This document shows positions 9,314 to 18,379 of a DNA stretch of 64,000 nt, piece after piece. The stretch spans positions 44,983 to 108,982 of the forward strand of contig CACGAG010000005.1 of the NCBI GenBank assembly GCA_902571005.1, in the 5' to 3' direction. The translations under genes and the position numbers were made by a program. The DNA comes from an uncultured Pelagibacteraceae bacterium. GTDB taxonomy: Bacteria > Pseudomonadota > Alphaproteobacteria > Pelagibacterales > AG-422-B15. The notes beneath the pieces were generated by a model. The model saw only the letters and a program-made list of their open reading frames with translations, was not told where the DNA came from and ran no database searches. Positions within the stretch are counted from its first letter, which is position 1, and each line of letters starts with the position of its first letter.

Positions 9314-10182
9314 TAAGCAAGTGAACTTAATTTTTCTTTATACTTTGAGTCGGGCATTTGATTAATAAGAATTCTAAGTTGTTTCTTTGTAATCCATCCA
9401 TTTAGGTATGAGTCCATTTCGATAGATCCAAATAGCTTTTTTTCTTTTATTTGATATTTGTTAATATAATTTGAAGCTTCAAGCATTTCTTCAGCATCAC
9501 CAGTGTCAAACCACTTAACATCTTTTTTTAATGTAAAAACTTTTAAAAGCTTCTTTCTTAGATAAGATTGATGAACATCAACTATTTCTAATTCTTTTCT
9601 TTTGGAGGGCTTTAAATCCTTAACAATTGATATGGAGTCCTTATCATAAAAATAAAGACCGGGTATTGTAAGATTACTCTTTGGTTTTTTTGGTTTCTCA
9701 ATAATTGATTTTATATTTTTTTCTCTATCGTATTCAATAACTGCTGATTTGTGTGGATATTTTGTCTTTACAGCTAAAACAGCCGCTCCGTCCTTGAGCG
9801 ACTGAACTTTTTTTAGAGTTGATGTGAAGCTCTCACCAACAAATAAATTATCAGCTAAGGCTAAAACAAATGGTTTTTTATTAATAAATCTTTTGGCAAT
9901 ATTAACTGCATCAGGAATTCCAACTTGTTTTTTTTGAAATGTGTAACTGAATTTCATGCCAAGCTGTTTTCCCGAGCCAAATAGTTTTCTAAATTCTGGT
10001 ATATCTTTCTTTTGAGATATAAATAGTACCTCGCGAACACCAGCCTTAATTAAGTTTGATAACGCGTAATAAAGTAAAGGTTTATCATATAAAGGCAGAA
10101 GAGGCTTCACTGTTACTTTTGTTGCAGGCGAAAGTCGAGTTCCCTTGCCGGCAGCGAGAATAATGCCTTTTTTAAATCTCAT
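9313..10182 (-). CDS. RmlA-like glucose-1-phosphate nucleotidyltransferase
   Basis: A 289-residue sugar-nucleotide pyrophosphorylase. The N-terminal loop GIILAAGKGTRL (6-17) binds the nucleotide, and PLLPLYDKPLLYYALSNLI is close to the RmlA/RfbA pattern, as is the length (about 290). The metal-site segment reads ADNLFVG where RmlA has GDN. It would make dTDP- or UDP-glucose from glucose-1-phosphate for surface polysaccharide. No rmlB, rmlC or rmlD genes are nearby, so the base and sugar specificity is uncertain. Confidence 0.82.
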   Translation of the reverse strand: MRFKKGIILAAGKGTRLSPATKVTVKPLLPLYDKPLLYYALSNLIKAGVREVLFISQKKDIPEFRKLFGSGKQLGMKFSYTFQKKQVGIPDAVNIAKRFINKKPFVLALADNLFVGESFTSTLKKVQSLKDGAAVLAVKTKYPHKSAVIEYDREKNIKSIIEKPKKPKSNLTIPGLYFYDKDSISIVKDLKPSKRKELEIVDVHQSYLRKKLLKVFTLKKDVKWFDTGDAEEMLEASNYINKYQIKEKKLFGSIEMDSYLNGWITKKQLRILINQMPDSKYKEKLSSLA

Positions 10183-10205
10183 TAAAATTTAATTTATTAA
10201 AAATA

Positions 10206-11057
10206 CTATTTACTTGATTTATGTTTCAAGAAATTTTTATCTCTTAAATTTCTATACTCTGGCTTTTTCTTTTGCATTTTTGACATCATTGTAGTCATTA
10301 CATCTTCTTTATGAAGCGTAGCTGCATTCCAAAGCGCTACATTATCTAATCCTTCTTTAACAGAGTGATCTCTTGAATAATTGAGAACTTCTTTTGTAAC
10401 CCACATCGCAAGTGGTGTTTTTGATGCTAATTTTTCAGCCATTTCAAAAGCACTATCAATCATTTCTTCATGACTATCATGCAAAGAGCTCACAAGGCCT
10501 ACTTCTTTTGCTCTTTCAGCAGATATCTTTTCTCCCATCATAGTCCACTCACGCGCTATACCAGCAGGTATAATTTTTGGTAATCTTTGTATAGTTCCAA
10601 TATCTGCTGCCAAACCAACATTTATTTCTTCAATTAAAAAAAATGCATCTTTTGTGCAAAGTCTTATATCAGCGGCAGTGATTAAATCGATACCTCCACC
10701 AATACATCCTCCTTGGACAGCAGCAACAACTGGAAATCTCGCATCCTCCAAACATGAAGCGGCACGTTGCAGAAACTTTAACTGTTGAATAAAATACCCC
10801 CTACTTCTGCCAAGCTCTTGGTTTGTTTCGTGTTCAACAACATCATCTTTAAACATGCTAAGGTCTATTCCAGCGGAAAAGTGTGGTCCCGTGGAAGATA
10901 CAATTAAAGCTCTAATCTCGCCACTATCATCTAGCTCTTCAACTTCCTTTGGAAATAATCTCCAGAAATCCTCGTTCATTGAATTTCTTTTTTCAGGCCT
11001 ATTGAACCTGATATGAGCAATTGAATTATTTATTTCAACATCAAAGGGTTTTGGCAT
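10206..11057 (-). CDS. Delta3,5-delta2,4-dienoyl-CoA isomerase-like crotonase
   Basis: A 283-residue crotonase-fold enzyme. The oxyanion-hole segments FSAGIDL (60-66) and GGCIGGGIDL (116-125) are intact. The acidic triad of the mammalian dienoyl-CoA isomerase ECH1 is kept in sequence and spacing: Asp124, Glu144 and Asp152 in EINVGLAAD. Ordinary enoyl-CoA hydratases have a different Glu pair, so isomerisation of 3,5-dienoyl-CoA during oxidation of unsaturated acids is the best call. It is divergent from the hydratase-2 gene at 11133 by 75 bases. Confidence 0.8.
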   Translation of the reverse strand: MPKPFDVEINNSIAHIRFNRPEKRNSMNEDFWRLFPKEVEELDDSGEIRALIVSSTGPHFSAGIDLSMFKDDVVEHETNQELGRSRGYFIQQLKFLQRAASCLEDARFPVVAAVQGGCIGGGIDLITAADIRLCTKDAFFLIEEINVGLAADIGTIQRLPKIIPAGIAREWTMMGEKISAERAKEVGLVSSLHDSHEEMIDSAFEMAEKLASKTPLAMWVTKEVLNYSRDHSVKEGLDNVALWNAATLHKEDVMTTMMSKMQKKKPEYRNLRDKNFLKHKSSK

Positions 11058-11132
11058 GTTTTTTTCCTCGCTTTAGATAAGTGATCTATATAAAGTATAT
11101 ATACATTTAAAAATTAGAGAAATACATAAAAA

Positions 11133-11981
11133 ATGGCTATTAATTACGAAGAAATAATGTCCATGACTTCAGAAAATATAGAAGTTTCCTATACTGATAA
11201 AGACTCAATTCTCTATAGTCTAGGCGTCGGTATTGGGAATGACCCAATGAATTTAGATGAATTAAAGTTTGTCTATGAAAATTCACAAATTGCATTGCCG
11301 TCAATGGCTACTAATTTTCAATATCACTCACCATTATTGCTGAAGACAAATATTAATTTCATTATGGTTGTTCACGGTGAACAAAGATTATCAGTTACTA
11401 ATCCTTTACCTGTCTCAGGAGATTTTATATCCAACGCAAAAGTTATAGGTTGTTATGATAAAGGTCCTGGTAAGGGTGCAATTATTGAGGTTGAAACAAC
11501 TGTAAATCTTAAAAAAGATAATACGGAAATCTGTAAGCTCGTTAGTACAACATTCGCTAGGGGGGATGGTGGCTTTGGTGGACCTGAGTCTCCAAAAAAA
11601 GAATTAGTAAGACCTGAGGGTAAACCAGATTATGTGCATGAAATAAATACCAAACCTGATCAAGCATTAATTTTTAGACTTTCTGGTGATTACAATCCAT
11701 TGCACTCTGATCCAAATTTTGCAAAGTCTGCTGGTTTTGAACGGCCAATTCTACATGGCATGTGCACATACGGTATCGCATGCAGATCAATTATAGAAAG
11801 TGTCTGCGATAGAGATGTAAAGAAACTTAAAAGATTTGATTGTCGTTTTTCTTCACCTGTATATCCTGGAGAAACAATAGTTACAGAAATGTGGAAAGAT
11901 GGTAATAATGTTTATTATCAATGCAAAGTAAAAGAACGTGATAAAATGGTAATTAAAAATGGAGTTAGTGAAATAATATGA
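11133..11981 (+). CDS. MaoC-type (R)-specific enoyl-CoA hydratase 2
   Basis: A 282-residue double-hotdog protein. The C-terminal half holds the hydratase-2 motif SGDYNPLHSDPNFA, with catalytic Asp186 and His191, followed by AGFERPILHGMCTYG. It closely resembles the hydratase domain of peroxisomal MFE-2 (HSD17B4), including the late segment PVYPGETIVTEMWKDGN. It hydrates trans-2-enoyl-CoA to (R)-3-hydroxyacyl-CoA. The stop overlaps the start of the acyl-CoA dehydrogenase by four bases, so the two act together. Confidence 0.88.
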   Translation: MAINYEEIMSMTSENIEVSYTDKDSILYSLGVGIGNDPMNLDELKFVYENSQIALPSMATNFQYHSPLLLKTNINFIMVVHGEQRLSVTNPLPVSGDFISNAKVIGCYDKGPGKGAIIEVETTVNLKKDNTEICKLVSTTFARGDGGFGGPESPKKELVRPEGKPDYVHEINTKPDQALIFRLSGDYNPLHSDPNFAKSAGFERPILHGMCTYGIACRSIIESVCDRDVKKLKRFDCRFSSPVYPGETIVTEMWKDGNNVYYQCKVKERDKMVIKNGVSEII

Positions 11982-13165
11982 TACCAAAAGTTGGAATTTC
12001 TGAGGGTAAAGAACCTCTTTTTTATAATGAATCTCATCATGCATGGAGAGAAGAAGTAAGAAAATTTGTTTCAAAGGAAATAGCTCCTTTTGTTGAAGAA
12101 TGGGAAGAAGCTGGTGAGTTTCCAAGAGAACTCTATAAAAAAGCTGCTGATGTAGGTCTAATGGGAATGGGCTATGATGAAAAGTATGGCGGTACAACAG
12201 AAGGTATTGATATTTTTCACGGTATCGTAACAGCTGAGGAGTTCGCCCATGGATGTGGCGGTGTTTCAGCAAGTCTTTTATCACACAATATTGCAATACC
12301 ATTGATACAATCTTTGGGTACAGAAGAGCAAAAAGAAAAATTTATTCCTCCGGTGGTAAGAGGTGAAAAGATAGCAGCTCTTGCAATGACAGAACCTTCG
12401 GGAGGATCAGATGTTGCAAGTTTGAAAACTAAAGCAGTTAGAAAAGGCGACCATTTCATTGTTAATGGCTCAAAAATGTTCATTACAAGTGGAATGCGTG
12501 CTGATACATATGTGGTTGGAGTAAGAACCGGTGGTGAAGGTGCTACTGGAATATCAGTTCTGGTTATTGAAAAGGATACGCCTGGTTTCACGCAAACACC
12601 TCTCAAAAAAATGGGATGGCTCAGCTCCGATACAGCTGTACTTTATTTTGATGATTGTAAAGTACCTGTAGAAAATTTGATTGGTGGAGAAAACAGTGGC
12701 TGGATTGGTGTCATGAGCAACTTTAGTCAAGAAAGGCTTGGCATGGCAGCTGGTATGAATGCATATTCTCAAATTTGTATCGATGAAGCAGTAGCTTGGG
12801 CAAAAGAACGAAAAACATTTGGTAAGCCATTGATTGATAATCAAGTGATAAAACATAAACTTGTTGATATGAATAGAGCAGTTAAAACGTCAAGGGCTTG
12901 GACCGAATTGCTGTCTTGGAGAGTAATGAATGGTGAAAGTCCTATTGCAGACTTGGCAATGCTAAAAGTACATGCAAGTAAGGCGATGGAACTATGTGCA
13001 AGAGAAGCAATGCAAATACTTGGTGGAGCAGGATATCTTCGAGCTAATAGCGGACCTGGAAAAGTTGAGAGAATTTATAGAGAAGTAAGGGTTAATGCAA
13101 TTGGTGGTGGATCAGAAGAAATAATGTACGATTTAGCTGCAAGACAACTGGGATATAGGTCTTAA
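11978..13165 (+). CDS. Acyl-CoA dehydrogenase with LCAD/IVD-type catalytic Glu
   Basis: A 395-residue FAD-dependent acyl-CoA dehydrogenase with both family signatures: ALAMTEPSGGSDVASL (134-149) and the C-terminal QILGGAGYLR. At the usual catalytic position near the C-terminus there is glycine (GGGSEEIM). Glu252 in FSQERLGMA matches the alternative base of long-chain and isovaleryl-CoA dehydrogenases. It therefore probably oxidises branched or long acyl-CoA. It is coupled by a four-base overlap to the hydratase-2 gene and converges with the next dehydrogenase without a gap. Confidence 0.9.
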   Translation: MIPKVGISEGKEPLFYNESHHAWREEVRKFVSKEIAPFVEEWEEAGEFPRELYKKAADVGLMGMGYDEKYGGTTEGIDIFHGIVTAEEFAHGCGGVSASLLSHNIAIPLIQSLGTEEQKEKFIPPVVRGEKIAALAMTEPSGGSDVASLKTKAVRKGDHFIVNGSKMFITSGMRADTYVVGVRTGGEGATGISVLVIEKDTPGFTQTPLKKMGWLSSDTAVLYFDDCKVPVENLIGGENSGWIGVMSNFSQERLGMAAGMNAYSQICIDEAVAWAKERKTFGKPLIDNQVIKHKLVDMNRAVKTSRAWTELLSWRVMNGESPIADLAMLKVHASKAMELCAREAMQILGGAGYLRANSGPGKVERIYREVRVNAIGGGSEEIMYDLAARQLGYRS

Positions 13166-14935
13166 TTAAAACTCTGCAACTTCCATATCCATCATTGAAG
13201 ACTTGCCAGCTTGCACCTTCTTTGAGTACATAGTTAGCTCTGGCATAATCTTTTCTACAAAATAAGTTCCAGTTTTTATTTTATTTTTATGAATTGGTTC
13301 ATTTTTGCCAATAGAGAATTTTGCCATACGCGCCCACATATAAGTCATCGACGATAGAGCCACTAAATTTAGGTAATCAGTAGCAGAAGCAAGGGCATTT
13401 TCAGGATCCTGCATGCCGTTTTGCATTAACCACATTGTTGAAGCAGTAACTTCATTAAGAGCATTTTCGAGAGGTTTAACAAATGAGGATATTTCTGGAT
13501 TATCCTTATTTTCAGAGAGAAATTTTTGCACTTCTTTTTGGAAATTTTGTAACAACCGTCCCTGATGCATTGTTAATTTTCTTCCAACTAAGTCTAACGC
13601 CTGAATGCCATTTGTACCTTCATAAATCATTGTAATTCTTACATCTCGCATGTACTGTTCGAGAGGATATTCTTTTGTAAAACCACTACCACCTAAGACT
13701 TGTAAAGATTCTGAGCAATTTAAAAAACCCCTATCAGTGCAGTAAGCTTTAATTATTGGTGTCATCAATGCAGCAAAATCATCAGCTTCCTGTCTTACTT
13801 TTTCATCAGGATGATCTTCCGCAAGATCAATTTTCATTGCTGTATAAATGCATAATGCACGCATTGCTTCAGTTGTTGCTTTTACATTCATTAACATTCT
13901 TCTTACGTCAGGATGAACGATTATATTGTCAGCTTTACTATCTTTATCTTGCTTATCCTTGACAACAGACCTCATTTGTTTTCTTTCTTTTGCAAATTCT
14001 AAGGCGTTTTGGTATGAGATCTCAGACATTGCTATACCTTGCAGTCCAACTTTTAAACGTGCGTCATTCATCATCAGAAACATTGCTTCCATTCCTTTAT
14101 TTTTTTCTCCAACGAGCCAGCCTTTTGCGTTTTCAAGATTCATGACGCAGGTTGGTGATGAATTAATTCCAAGTTTATGTTCTAAACCGCCACAATAAAT
14201 TGTATTTCGAGAATTATCATCCAGTCTCTTTGGTACAAGAAATAAACTTATTCCTTTAATACCCTCAGGTGCGTCTGGTGTTCTTGCAAGCACAAGATGA
14301 ATAATATTTTCTGTTAAGTCATGTTCACCAAATGAAATCCAAATTTTTTGGCCTGTTAATTCATAATGATCATCTTTAGGAACTGCAGTTGATTTTATTA
14401 AGCCAAGGTCAGTTCCACATTGTGGTTCTGTCAGACACATAGTACCCATCCACTCACCTGAAGTCATGTTGGGTAGATATTTATCTTTAAGTTCCTCTGT
14501 GGCTTTTTTTAAGATGGTCTTCATTGCACCATGACTTAATCCTGGACCCATATAGAATGCCATATTAGCAGCTATACCAATCTCACCTGCAAGAATGGCA
14601 GTTGTAAACGGTGCTCCACCGCCACCATATTGAGTGGGCATAGTGGCACCAACATAGCCTGACGACTTTACTGCATCATACAATTTTTTAAATCTTTCAG
14701 GGGTATGAACTTCAGGACCTTCTGCTCCATCAGTTACATATTTTAATCCCTCTCTATCGCCAATTTTATTACTATCTAGTACTTCTTGCTCATTAAGGCG
14801 CCCTATTTCAGAAACTACACTCATGAGTGTTTCAGAATCATATTCCTTGAACTTCTCTATGCCAGCAATGACCTCGTCGTAGTTAAGCATAGCCAGATTG
14901 TATTTGAAATCTTCTATTGGACTTTTGTACGACAT
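13166..14935 (-). CDS. Long (about 590-residue) acyl-CoA dehydrogenase, DmdC-like architecture
   Basis: A 589-residue acyl-CoA dehydrogenase, about 200 residues longer than the classical enzymes. It has an N-terminal extension starting SYKSPIEDFKYNL, flavin motif MCLTEPQCGTDLG (166-178), catalytic Glu439 in IYEGTNGIQA and an extra C-terminal helical domain. This layout is shared by 3-methylmercaptopropionyl-CoA dehydrogenase (DmdC) of the marine DMSP demethylation path and by several FadE-like enzymes of unknown substrate. No other dmd gene is in the window, so DmdC function is only a possibility. Confidence 0.85.
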   Translation of the reverse strand: MSYKSPIEDFKYNLAMLNYDEVIAGIEKFKEYDSETLMSVVSEIGRLNEQEVLDSNKIGDREGLKYVTDGAEGPEVHTPERFKKLYDAVKSSGYVGATMPTQYGGGGAPFTTAILAGEIGIAANMAFYMGPGLSHGAMKTILKKATEELKDKYLPNMTSGEWMGTMCLTEPQCGTDLGLIKSTAVPKDDHYELTGQKIWISFGEHDLTENIIHLVLARTPDAPEGIKGISLFLVPKRLDDNSRNTIYCGGLEHKLGINSSPTCVMNLENAKGWLVGEKNKGMEAMFLMMNDARLKVGLQGIAMSEISYQNALEFAKERKQMRSVVKDKQDKDSKADNIIVHPDVRRMLMNVKATTEAMRALCIYTAMKIDLAEDHPDEKVRQEADDFAALMTPIIKAYCTDRGFLNCSESLQVLGGSGFTKEYPLEQYMRDVRITMIYEGTNGIQALDLVGRKLTMHQGRLLQNFQKEVQKFLSENKDNPEISSFVKPLENALNEVTASTMWLMQNGMQDPENALASATDYLNLVALSSMTYMWARMAKFSIGKNEPIHKNKIKTGTYFVEKIMPELTMYSKKVQAGKSSMMDMEVAEF

Positions 14936-15047
14936 AGGTTTAAGAATAATTATTGTAGTTTTAATATATATAACCTTTGTCTCATAAATTGCAAATTTCT
15001 AATTTTGTTGACCATATCAATGGGGAAAGTCTGAAAAGTTTAGAATT

Positions 15048-15971
15048 ATGAGTATTTATCTGCCTATTGCAGAGCTCTCAGTTAACATTTTTCTATTATT
15101 GTCTTTAGGCGGAGTTGTAGGATTTCTATCTGGTATGTTTGGTTTAGGTGGAGGCTTTTTAATGACACCGCTACTAATATTTATAGGTATACCTACTAAT
15201 GTTGCTGTTGCAACATCAGCAAACCAAATCGTTGCATCTTCAATTTCTGGAACATTGGGTCACTGGAGACAAGGTCTTGTAGATTTCAAAATGGGAGGAG
15301 TATTGCTTGTTGGTGCCTTCTTTGGATCAATCTTGGGTGTTTGGATATTCAGTAGACTTGTTGCAATTGGTCAAATTGATACCGTGATCTCAATTCTATA
15401 TTTTGCTCTTTTAACAGGTATAGGTTTATCAATGCTGATTGAAAGCTCTAAAGTAATAAGGGATAGAATAAGAAGAAAAAGTGTTAAACGAAAGATTCAC
15501 TATCATAACTGGGCGCATAGATTGCCCTTCAAAGTTAGATTTTATAAATCTAAATTATACATAAGTGTTATTCCTCCAATTATAATTGGTTTTGTGATCG
15601 GTATCTTATCAGCAACAATGGGAATTGGTGGCGCTTTCATATTAATTCCTGCAATGATTTATTTTTTGGGAATGCCTACCTCAAAAGTAATTGGTACATC
15701 ATTATTTCAAATTATTTTTATAACTGCGCTAGTTACTATTCTTCATGCAACTACGACTTTTGCTGTAGATGCAGTACTAGCTTTCTTTTTAATACTCTCC
15801 TCTGTAATTGGCGCTCAAGTCGGAGTATTAGCTGCTAATAAATTAAGAGGTGAAGAAATAAGAGCTTTACTAGCTATAATAGTACTTGGCGTTGCAACTA
15901 AAATTGCGCTTGATTTGTTAGTAGAGCCTAACGAAATTTTTAATTTATCTGTAATACGATTAGTTTTCTGA
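15048..15971 (+). CDS. TauE/SafE-family sulfite/organosulfonate exporter
   Basis: A 307-residue membrane protein with two homologous halves, each with a glycine-rich helix: GVVGFLSGMFGLGGGFLMTP (about 22-41) and GILSATMGIGGAF (about 185). These are the TauE/SafE repeats. Members export sulfite, sulfoacetate or related anions across the inner membrane. The stop shares a base with the start of the TIGR02186 gene, and ccdA follows, so the three form an operon. The substrate is not known directly. Confidence 0.88.
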   Translation: MSIYLPIAELSVNIFLLLSLGGVVGFLSGMFGLGGGFLMTPLLIFIGIPTNVAVATSANQIVASSISGTLGHWRQGLVDFKMGGVLLVGAFFGSILGVWIFSRLVAIGQIDTVISILYFALLTGIGLSMLIESSKVIRDRIRRKSVKRKIHYHNWAHRLPFKVRFYKSKLYISVIPPIIIGFVIGILSATMGIGGAFILIPAMIYFLGMPTSKVIGTSLFQIIFITALVTILHATTTFAVDAVLAFFLILSSVIGAQVGVLAANKLRGEEIRALLAIIVLGVATKIALDLLVEPNEIFNLSVIRLVF

Positions 15972-16762
15972 TGATCAAACAAATAATTATTTTATTTTAT
16001 TTTTTGATTGGAGTGTTAATGCCCTCAATTTCAATTGCACTTGTAATTGGCTCAGACCAGGAAGAAATATATATAGACGCAAATTTCTCTGGTGAAGAGC
16101 TTCTAGTTTTTGGGGCATTTTATTCTGATCCATCTCAGTCAAGAGATAGTAAAAGCGACATACTTATAGAAGTTGTCGGCCCTCCTGAGGATGTTGCATT
16201 AAGAAAGAAAGACTCATATTTTGGATTTTGGTTGAATTCTAAAAGTGTAACTTTTAAAGATGTTCCAGGTTTCTATTATCTTTCGAGTACATCTGAACTT
16301 ACAGACGAATTTTTAACAAATAATCAAATTGGACTGCTTGAGAAGAAAAAATCAGAGATGATTGATTGGAGCTTACTTACTACTGATTGGGGAAGCATTA
16401 TAAATGAAAAGGAAAAAGAGGAATTCTATAATGCTCTAATTAGAACAAAACAAAATGACAGTTTATACAAACAAGTTTCCGATGAAATTGAAATAATTGA
16501 TGGAAATCTATTCAGATCTTATATTGATATTCCGAATACCGTTCCTGTAGGAGAATACACTGTTAATCTTCATTTAATTATAGATAATGAGGTATCTCAG
16601 GAGTATTCTTACAACTTTATAGTTACTAGAGTTGGAATTGAGGAGGCAATTTACTCATTTTCAAAAAACTATCCATTCTTTTACGGATTGATTTCTTTGA
16701 TAATTGCAATAATTATTGGCTGGAGTGGCGCTGAAATATTTAGAAGATTTAGAAGAATATAG
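15971..16762 (+). CDS. TIGR02186 family membrane protein
   Basis: A 263-residue protein with an N-terminal signal or anchor (1-25), a beta-rich periplasmic domain containing SGEELLVFGAF and DILIEVVGPPEDVALRKK, and one C-terminal membrane helix (about 236-256) ending in RRFRRI. It matches TIGR02186, an alphaproteobacterial family found next to TauE/SafE exporters. It is probably an accessory subunit of the exporter. It overlaps both neighbours by one base. Confidence 0.82.
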   Translation: MIKQIIILFYFLIGVLMPSISIALVIGSDQEEIYIDANFSGEELLVFGAFYSDPSQSRDSKSDILIEVVGPPEDVALRKKDSYFGFWLNSKSVTFKDVPGFYYLSSTSELTDEFLTNNQIGLLEKKKSEMIDWSLLTTDWGSIINEKEKEEFYNALIRTKQNDSLYKQVSDEIEIIDGNLFRSYIDIPNTVPVGEYTVNLHLIIDNEVSQEYSYNFIVTRVGIEEAIYSFSKNYPFFYGLISLIIAIIIGWSGAEIFRRFRRI

Positions 16763-17493
16763 TGACTGAAATATCATATTTATATGTAGTTATTGCGGGA
16801 CTCCTTAGTTTTCTATCTCCATGTGTATTACCAATTGTTCCAGGTTACTTGTGTTTTATGGCTGGAACTAGTTTGGATAAATTACAATTGGATCAAGGTG
16901 ATGAAATTAAAAAGAAGGTTTTTAGTTTCTCATTAAGTTTTGTGTTTGGGTTTTCAACTGTATTTGTAATCTTAGGTGCTTCTGCAACTTTACTAAGTAG
17001 CTTAGTTTATGAATATCTCGATATTTTACGTATTGTTGGAGGAATAATAATTATCATATTTGGTATTCATTTTATGCAAGTCGTACAAATACCATTTTTG
17101 AACAGAGAGATGAGATACCAAATCGAGAACTATAAGCCAGGGATAGTTGGCTCTTATGTAATTGGGTTGTCATTTGCATTTGGATGGACACCTTGCATTG
17201 GACCTATTCTAGGAAGTGTCTTATCAATAGCTGCAAGCTCAGAAACAGTAACATATGGGATTGTATTACTGATGCTGTATTCAGCCGGCTTAGGAATACC
17301 TTTTCTAATAGCGGCCTATGCAATAAATGGCTTTCTGAAATTTTTATCAAGAATAAGAAATTATATAAGGGTAATCGAAATTTTTACTGGTCTTTTGCTT
17401 ATTTTATTTGGTATCCTCATATTAACAAACAGAATTCAAGAATTGGCTTTCTTTTTTATAAAGTATTTTCCATTCTTAGCGCAATTTGGATAA
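16762..17493 (+). CDS. ccdA: CcdA-type thiol:disulfide transmembrane reductase
   Basis: A 243-residue, six-helix DsbD-domain protein. The paired redox cysteines are Cys21 in LSPCVLPIVPGY and Cys145 in GWTPCIGPIL. It carries reducing equivalents from cytoplasmic thioredoxin to the periplasm, classically for cytochrome c maturation. The start is GTG at 16762, sharing one base with the TIGR02186 stop. Its place behind a sulfite-exporter pair suggests a role in periplasmic sulfur or thiol handling, though c-type cytochromes are also encoded in the window. Confidence 0.9.
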   Translation: MTEISYLYVVIAGLLSFLSPCVLPIVPGYLCFMAGTSLDKLQLDQGDEIKKKVFSFSLSFVFGFSTVFVILGASATLLSSLVYEYLDILRIVGGIIIIIFGIHFMQVVQIPFLNREMRYQIENYKPGIVGSYVIGLSFAFGWTPCIGPILGSVLSIAASSETVTYGIVLLMLYSAGLGIPFLIAAYAINGFLKFLSRIRNYIRVIEIFTGLLLILFGILILTNRIQELAFFFIKYFPFLAQFG

Positions 17494-17503
17494 AGGAGTA
17501 AAT

Positions 17504-18379
17504 ATGTTTCAAAAGGATTTATTAAAAAATAAGAGAATTTTAGTTTCTGGTGGAGGATCGGGACTTGGTAAAGCTATGGCAACGAGGTATTTAGAGCTTG
17601 GTGCCGATGTCTATATCTGCGGTAGAAGAAAGTCAGTACTAGATGAAACGGCTAAAGAGCTTATGGATATGCATGGGGGATCTGTGAAATCAATCTCATG
17701 CGATATTAAGGTTCCTGAAGCAATAGAAGATATGGTGGATGAAATTTGGAGTGAAGGGCCTCTAACTGGGCTATTAAATAATGCTGCGGGAAATTTTATC
17801 TCGAGAACAGAAGATTTATCTCCAAGAGCCTTTACTGCTATTTCTAACATTGTTTTCAATGGAACTTTTTACATGACAAATGCAATAGGTAAGAGATGGT
17901 TAGCTGAGAATTTAAAAGGAAGTATAATTTCTATTTTAACTACATGGATTGATAGCAGTGGTCCATATACAGTTCCATCAGCAATGTCTAAGTCTGGTTT
18001 AGCGACAATGACTAGATCTCTTGCAGCTGAATGGGGGAATAGAGGTATAAGATTAAACGCTATCTCGCCCGGACCATTTCCAACTAAAGGTGCGTGGGAT
18101 AGATTAGCGCCAGGTGGCAAGGGCGCAAATATGATGGAGTCAATTCCAATGAAAAGAACTGGAGAGCTCAGTGAGCTCGCAAATTTAGCAACTTTCTTAA
18201 TGGCAGATGGAGTTGATTACTTAACAGGAGAAATCATTACAATTGACGGGGCTCAATGGTTAAATCATGCGGGTAATTTCTATGAAATGTTAAAAGATGT
18301 TACCGACCAAGAGTGGGAACAACTCAGAAATATGATTAAAGCCTCAAATGACGCTGATAAAGCAAAAAGGTCAGTCTAG
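17504..18379 (+). CDS. 2,4-dienoyl-CoA reductase-like SDR (DECR1 type)
   Basis: The start at ATG 17504 is fixed by AAGGAG five bases upstream; an in-frame TTG at 17486 is less likely. The 291-residue SDR has the NADP loop GGGSGLG (16-22) and NNAAGNFIS (92-100). The segments NAAGNFIS and GPFPTKGAWDRL closely match mitochondrial 2,4-dienoyl-CoA reductase. Ser159 and Lys163 (SAMSK) fit its active site, whereas Trp148 stands where DECR1 has its catalytic Tyr. It would reduce 2,4-dienoyl-CoA during oxidation of polyunsaturated acids. It lies ten bases after ccdA. Confidence 0.8.
   Translation: MFQKDLLKNKRILVSGGGSGLGKAMATRYLELGADVYICGRRKSVLDETAKELMDMHGGSVKSISCDIKVPEAIEDMVDEIWSEGPLTGLLNNAAGNFISRTEDLSPRAFTAISNIVFNGTFYMTNAIGKRWLAENLKGSIISILTTWIDSSGPYTVPSAMSKSGLATMTRSLAAEWGNRGIRLNAISPGPFPTKGAWDRLAPGGKGANMMESIPMKRTGELSELANLATFLMADGVDYLTGEIITIDGAQWLNHAGNFYEMLKDVTDQEWEQLRNMIKASNDADKAKRSV

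Noticed and set aside
11853..12856. Long reverse-strand open frames across the acyl-CoA dehydrogenase gene
   Set aside because: They are antisense shadows of a well-supported gene at 11978-13165, with low-complexity translations and no ribosome sites.
15009..15041. Promoter starting TTGACC before the TauE gene
   Set aside because: No acceptable -10 at 16-18 bases; the only TAGAAT-like hexamer is 27 bases away and abuts the ATG.
17486..17503. TTG start for the dienoyl-CoA reductase-like gene
   Set aside because: AAGGAG is ideally placed for ATG 17504, and the TTG would put the ribosome site inside the gene and overlap ccdA.
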